Positions 61,833 through 64,000 of a DNA stretch of 64,000 bases are shown piece by piece (position 1 is the stretch's first letter; each line of letters opens with the position of its first letter). The translations under genes and the position numbers were made by a program. The stretch spans positions 124,001 through 188,000 of the forward strand of contig CBDIDQ010000019.1 in assembly GCA_965277695.1 (NCBI GenBank), given 5' to 3'. Source of the stretch: JABSOG01 sp965277695 (GTDB lineage: Bacteria > Pseudomonadota > Gammaproteobacteria > Enterobacterales > Alteromonadaceae). The notes beneath the pieces were generated by a model. The model did not search any database, had not been told where the DNA came from, and saw only the letters and a program-made list of their open reading frames with translations.

Positions 61833-62384
61833 TTATAGCGGTATATGCTGATCAACCAAGTATTCGTTTTTCAATTCAACATAGTTACTCGCTGATTCCT
61901 TCAAAAATCGTAATTCCTTATCTGACAATGGTCGTTTTCTTTCTACCGGCGTACCCATATATAAATAACCACTTTCTAGTGTCTTATTTGGTGGAACCAA
62001 AGAACCTGCGCCAATAATCACATCATCGCCAATTTTGGCATTATCCATGATGATAACCCCCATGCCGACCAGAATGCGATCACCTAAAATGCAGCCGTGT
62101 AACATACACTTATGGCCAATGGTGACATCTTCGCCAATGGCCAATCGATAACCTTGTGGTTCGCCGGGTGAAACCCGAGTTACATGTAGTACAGTTCCAT
62201 CTTGTATATTGGTTCGTGCACCAACCGTCATTGAATTAACATCACCACGAGCAGCGACTAAAGGCCAGACGCTAACGTCATCGGCTAGTGTAATATCACC
62301 GATAAGCACTGCACTTTCATCAATATAGACATTATTACCAATGGTTGGGTAGATGTCTTGGAAGGGTCGGGTTTTATTCATCAT
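61833..62384 (-). CDS. Gamma-class carbonic anhydrase-like protein (YrdA type)
   Basis: 183 aa left-handed beta-helix of hexapeptide repeats (VNSMTVGARTNIQDGTVLHV, VTIGHKCMLHGCILGD, GVIIMDNAKIGDDVIIGAGS). Zinc-ligand histidines fit LHVT, IGHKCMLHG. YrdA-like proteins bind zinc; activity is uncertain in many members. Cytoplasmic. Confidence 0.92.
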   Translation of the reverse strand: MMNKTRPFQDIYPTIGNNVYIDESAVLIGDITLADDVSVWPLVAARGDVNSMTVGARTNIQDGTVLHVTRVSPGEPQGYRLAIGEDVTIGHKCMLHGCILGDRILVGMGVIIMDNAKIGDDVIIGAGSLVPPNKTLESGYLYMGTPVERKRPLSDKELRFLKESASNYVELKNEYLVDQHIPL

Positions 62385-63171
62385 GGGATTGATTCGCTAT
62401 TGTTAGGCATTGGATTTAGCACGACTTAGCACTAGGCATGGCACAAGGATATCGTAACTCACTGTCTGGGGGAATAGATACGAGCTGTTGTAGTGGTCGG
62501 TCCTCTATAAGTTGATGCTAGTAATGGTTGGATATCGTCTGATTACTCAACAAACTGGTGCTTAATCAGCCGTTTAAGCAGATGAAACCAGTTATTATAA
62601 AACTTTCTGATAAAAACCCTTGCAAAGCTAAACCAACCCCCTATAATGCGCCTCCACTGACAGAGCAACAGCAGATAAAACAAGGGATGTCAGCCAGTTC
62701 AAGGATTTAAGCAGCAACGAACAGACAGTCAAAATACTTTATAAATAAAGCCTTGACAGTCAAACGAAAGTGTATAAAATGGCGCTCCGCTTCAAGGATT
62801 AGAACGAAAGGCCAGTTTTAACAAGTTATCATCCAAGTGTTGGTGAAATGTTAAAACCAAGTAAAGGTTAAAAAGGAGAGGTTTAGCACTAAAAATTGAT
62901 TTGAAAATAAATGATTTTTAGTGCTTGACTTTAAAATTAGGAAGCGTAACATACGCATCCCGCTACGGACACAACGACTGACCGAGCAAACGTTCTTTAA
63001 CAATTAGTAATCAATCATCTGTGTGGACACTCACAGTTATTAACCTTCTAAAAAGCTTATTTAGCAACAAGAAGTCTTAATGACAATGTGCTGTGAACAC
63101 ATAGTTTACAAAACAGAATTCATTGAGCAAGGGTTCAGATTATCTTCGGATATGACGACCAACCAAAGATT
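62385..63171 (+). promoter_or_regulatory. rRNA operon promoter and leader region
   Basis: First promoter: TTGCAA (62620-62625), 16-bp spacer, TATAAT (62642-62647), then a GC-rich start GCGCC. Second: TTGACA (62753-62758), 16-bp spacer, TAAAAT (62775-62780), followed by GGCGCTCC, a discriminator typical of stringently controlled rRNA promoters. The antitermination boxA GTTCTTTAACAATTA is at 62992-63006. No gene is present. Confidence 0.82.

Positions 63172-64000
<829 letters not shown>

Overview
The window comes from a marine gammaproteobacterium, most likely of the Alteromonadales. The evidence is the gammaproteobacterial 5' half of a 16S rRNA gene at the right edge, a TonB receptor with a carboxypeptidase-regulatory domain, GH97 and GH13 sugar enzymes, two SLC45-like sugar transporters, a cytochrome c5 and the AT-leaning composition. 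No species is assigned.

Layout. (1) <1-5343: a RiPP (modified peptide) locus on the minus strand. It holds a helical 395-aa protein, a 54-aa double-glycine precursor with a four-cysteine core, a radical SAM enzyme with a reduced C-terminal cysteine set, an HlyD adaptor and a C39-peptidase ABC exporter cut by the window edge. A second double-glycine precursor of 49 aa is encoded divergently on the plus strand. (2) 5480-12381: a GlxA-type regulator, a PEGA/HEWLH protein, then a plus-strand operon of GH97, an NhaC-family transporter and galactose mutarotase, which fits alpha-galactoside use. (3) 12362-17151: an accessory island with VapBC, YafNO and ParDE toxin-antitoxin pairs, a GNAT enzyme and an AAA-ATPase/PD-(D/E)XK-like gene flanked by 26-bp direct repeats. 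(4) 17231-22962: a nitrate assimilation operon (NasA, NasC-like, NarK). (5) 23118-32856: a minus-strand cluster that looks like an anthranilate-derived secondary-metabolite pathway: class II DAHP synthase, benzoate/anthranilate-CoA ligase, TrpE, TrpG, a second adenylating enzyme, a GST, an acylating aldehyde dehydrogenase and an SDR. A ToxR/CadC-like regulator lies upstream. (6) 36580-39153: a DsbD-like membrane protein with three thioredoxin-fold proteins. (7) 39192-45323: an Rpn nuclease, a GH13 lipoprotein and two SLC45-like transporters with a 14-bp palindromic operator candidate. (8) 45444-51019: two proteins of unknown function, a YHS protein divergent from an AraC regulator, then about 0.8 kb with no credible gene but three copies of a structured repeat, and an exported methyltransferase-like protein. 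(9) 51554-63171: a TonB receptor, a probable clan-A glycosidase, a ThrE-like exporter, a binding protein with a hybrid histidine kinase, cytochrome c5, a gamma carbonic anhydrase and the rRNA promoter region leading into 16S.

The most promising undescribed elements are the RiPP locus with two unlike core peptides, the anthranilate/CoA-ligase/aldehyde-dehydrogenase cluster, and the structured non-coding locus at 49414-50234, where hairpin arms differ between copies but still pair. REP-like palindromes starting with GTAG and short in-frame tandem repeats are scattered through the window.
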